Shown here piece after piece: positions 23,578 to 24,448 of a stretch of DNA of 24,448 bases. The stretch is from NCBI GenBank assembly GCA_900540305.1, contig UQFL01000028.1, forward strand, positions 1 through 24,448, read 5' to 3'. Both the position numbers and the translations under genes were made by a program. This DNA is from an uncultured Oscillospiraceae bacterium. Lineage in GTDB: Bacteria > Bacillota > Clostridia > Oscillospirales > Acutalibacteraceae. Positions within the stretch are counted from its first letter, which is position 1; every line of letters begins with the position of its first letter. A model generated the notes under the pieces. It saw only the letters and a list, made by a program, of their open reading frames with translations. It was not told where the DNA came from and did no database searches.

Positions 23578-24350
23578 CCGAGCATCTCCCACATAGTTAT
23601 TGCACCCGCAACAGACGCATTAAGGCTTTCCGCCCTGCCGAGCATATTTATTGTAACAAGAGCGTCACTAGCTGACTGCACTTCTTTTGAAACACCGTTT
23701 CCCTCATTACCGATAACACAGATGTCAGAGCCGTTAAAATCAACTGTCTTTATATCCTTTGCACTACTGTAAGGCACGGTGGCGTAAACCGAAAAGCCGT
23801 CTTTTCTGTATTTTAGAATATCCTGAGCGAGATTATCGCTAACGGCAAACGGAAGCCTGAGCACACTTCCCATGGAAGCCCTGAGCGTCTTGGGATTGTA
23901 AACATCACAACAGTTGTAGAGAATAGCGCCGTCTATTCCGAGCGCCTCTCCAGTTCTGATTATCGCTCCGAGATTTGACGGGTCCTGAAGCTCGTCAAGC
24001 GCAATATATTTTTTCCCCTTTTCGGGTTTGAAATCATTATTTTTCATTTCGCAAACTGCGAATATGCCCTGCGGATTTTCTGTGTCAGACAGTTTTTGAG
24101 AAATATCCGCAGATATTAAATAAGATTTTTCAAACTTATCTACAAGCGCTTCGCACTTATCACGGTATTTTTCAAAGGCGTTTTCCGTTATAAGGAGCAC
24201 AAGCGGCTTATATTCAGAGTTTAAAACATCAAAACAAAGCCTTGCACCTTCCAACACGAATTTTCGATTTTCGTTTCGTGCTTTACGGGAAGTGAAAAGC
24301 TTCTTTACTTCTTTTATTAAATTGTTTGATTTACTTGTGATTTTTTCCAT
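23574..24350 (-). CDS. SpoU/TrmH-family RNA 2'-O-methyltransferase
   Basis: SpoU-class enzymes methylate ribose 2'-OH groups of rRNA or tRNA with S-adenosylmethionine. The 258-residue product has an N-terminal substrate-binding segment (RKARNENRKFVLEGARL) and the knotted C-terminal domain with the three family motifs in order: DPSNLGAIIRTGEALGIDG, VIGNEGNGVS and INMLGRAESLNASVAGAI. The size and N-terminal domain resemble RlmB- or TsnR-like members, but the target nucleotide cannot be read from sequence. The ATG at 24350 is supported by GGAG 7 nt upstream; an upstream ATG at 24395 would add 15 residues within AT-rich leader DNA. It appears to be the first gene of the leftward string and overlaps dprA by 4 nt (GTGA). 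Confidence 0.92.
   Translation of the reverse strand: MEKITSKSNNLIKEVKKLFTSRKARNENRKFVLEGARLCFDVLNSEYKPLVLLITENAFEKYRDKCEALVDKFEKSYLISADISQKLSDTENPQGIFAVCEMKNNDFKPEKGKKYIALDELQDPSNLGAIIRTGEALGIDGAILYNCCDVYNPKTLRASMGSVLRLPFAVSDNLAQDILKYRKDGFSVYATVPYSSAKDIKTVDFNGSDICVIGNEGNGVSKEVQSASDALVTINMLGRAESLNASVAGAITMWEMLG
23586..23590 (-). promoter_or_regulatory. Ribosome binding site supporting the dprA GTG start
   Basis: GGGAG on the minus strand, inside the last codons of the methyltransferase gene, lies 8 nt before the GTG at 23577 and favours that start over the earlier GTG at 23592. Confidence 0.7.
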
Positions 24351-24448
24351 ACCGATTCTCCACGGCTTATAATAATTTTCGTTTAAGAAAATCACAGATA
24401 TTTAATTATATTTTATATTATATCTTTAAGATATAAATTATAATACAT
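24351..24448 (-). promoter_or_regulatory. AT-rich leader with probable promoter of the leftward gene string
   Basis: The last 98 bases contain no gene and are far more AT-rich than the coding DNA. On the minus strand there are three exact TATAAT hexamers (at 24405-24410, 24417-24422 and 24437-24442), any of which could be a -10 element for the methyltransferase gene and those after it. I see no convincing -35 partner in the window for them. A 19-bp palindrome at 24418-24436 (arms TTATATCTT and AAGATATAA around one base) overlaps one hexamer and could be an operator or chance in AT-rich DNA. The upstream gene is outside the window. Confidence 0.45.

Noticed and set aside
1..24448. CRISPR array, mobile element, tRNA/rRNA genes or a new gene cluster with defence features
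   Set aside because: I saw no spaced direct repeats, transposase, integrase, terminal inverted repeats or RNA gene cores; nearly every base is explained by conserved coding regions. Short RNA genes inside coding sequence cannot be excluded by eye.

Overview
The window reads as one end of a contig from a Gram-positive Bacillota genome, most likely a gut Clostridia (Oscillospirales-like). The evidence is the leftward arrangement of plsX, rnc, smc and ftsY, a folate/FAD-type TrmFO, a short clostridial NadB, strong GGAGG-type ribosome binding sites, and intracellular glycosidases for host-type glycans. The taxonomic call is inference from gene content only. Bases 1-49 are not genome: they are an Illumina Nextera i5 adapter ending in the Tn5 mosaic end, so the biological sequence begins at base 50.

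Layout. On the + strand, bases 51-2103 hold a 5'-truncated nadB followed by an overlapping nadC (de novo NAD synthesis). A perfect hairpin with A and T tracts (about 2119-2159) ends this unit and also the opposing unit. From 24350 down to 2158, sixteen protein genes run without interruption on the - strand. In transcription order they are a SpoU/TrmH-type RNA methyltransferase, dprA, topA, trmFO, plsX, rnc, an Elp3-like radical SAM gene, smc, ftsY, rdgB, yhbY, nadD, yqeK, rsfS, leuS, a GH38 alpha-mannosidase and a GH29 alpha-L-fucosidase. (Counting the methyltransferase this is seventeen coding regions, of which the first fifteen are housekeeping.) Gaps are 24 nt or less, or the genes overlap by 1-17 nt, except for a 77-nt gap before the mannosidase that holds a stable hairpin.

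How the genes fit together. The long leftward string covers information processing (topA, smc, dprA), RNA and ribosome biology (methyltransferase, trmFO, rnc, yhbY, rsfS, leuS), protein targeting (ftsY), phospholipid synthesis (plsX), nucleotide-pool cleaning (rdgB), NAD synthesis (nadD) and dinucleotide turnover (yqeK). Stop/start overlaps of the ATGA, TTGA, GTGA and TAATG types suggest translational coupling. The two glycosidases at the distal end share a 4-nt overlap and form a small catabolic module for mannose- and fucose-containing glycans. Both lack signal peptides, so they should act on imported oligosaccharides.

No stretch over 300 bases lacks a gene. I found no tRNA, rRNA, CRISPR array, insertion sequence, phage gene or defence system. 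The window is mostly ordinary core genome. The points most worth checking are the adapter contamination, an Asp-to-Asn change at a metal-binding position of RNase III, the cytoplasmic GH38-GH29 pair, and the uncharacterised Elp3-like radical SAM protein coupled to rnc and smc.
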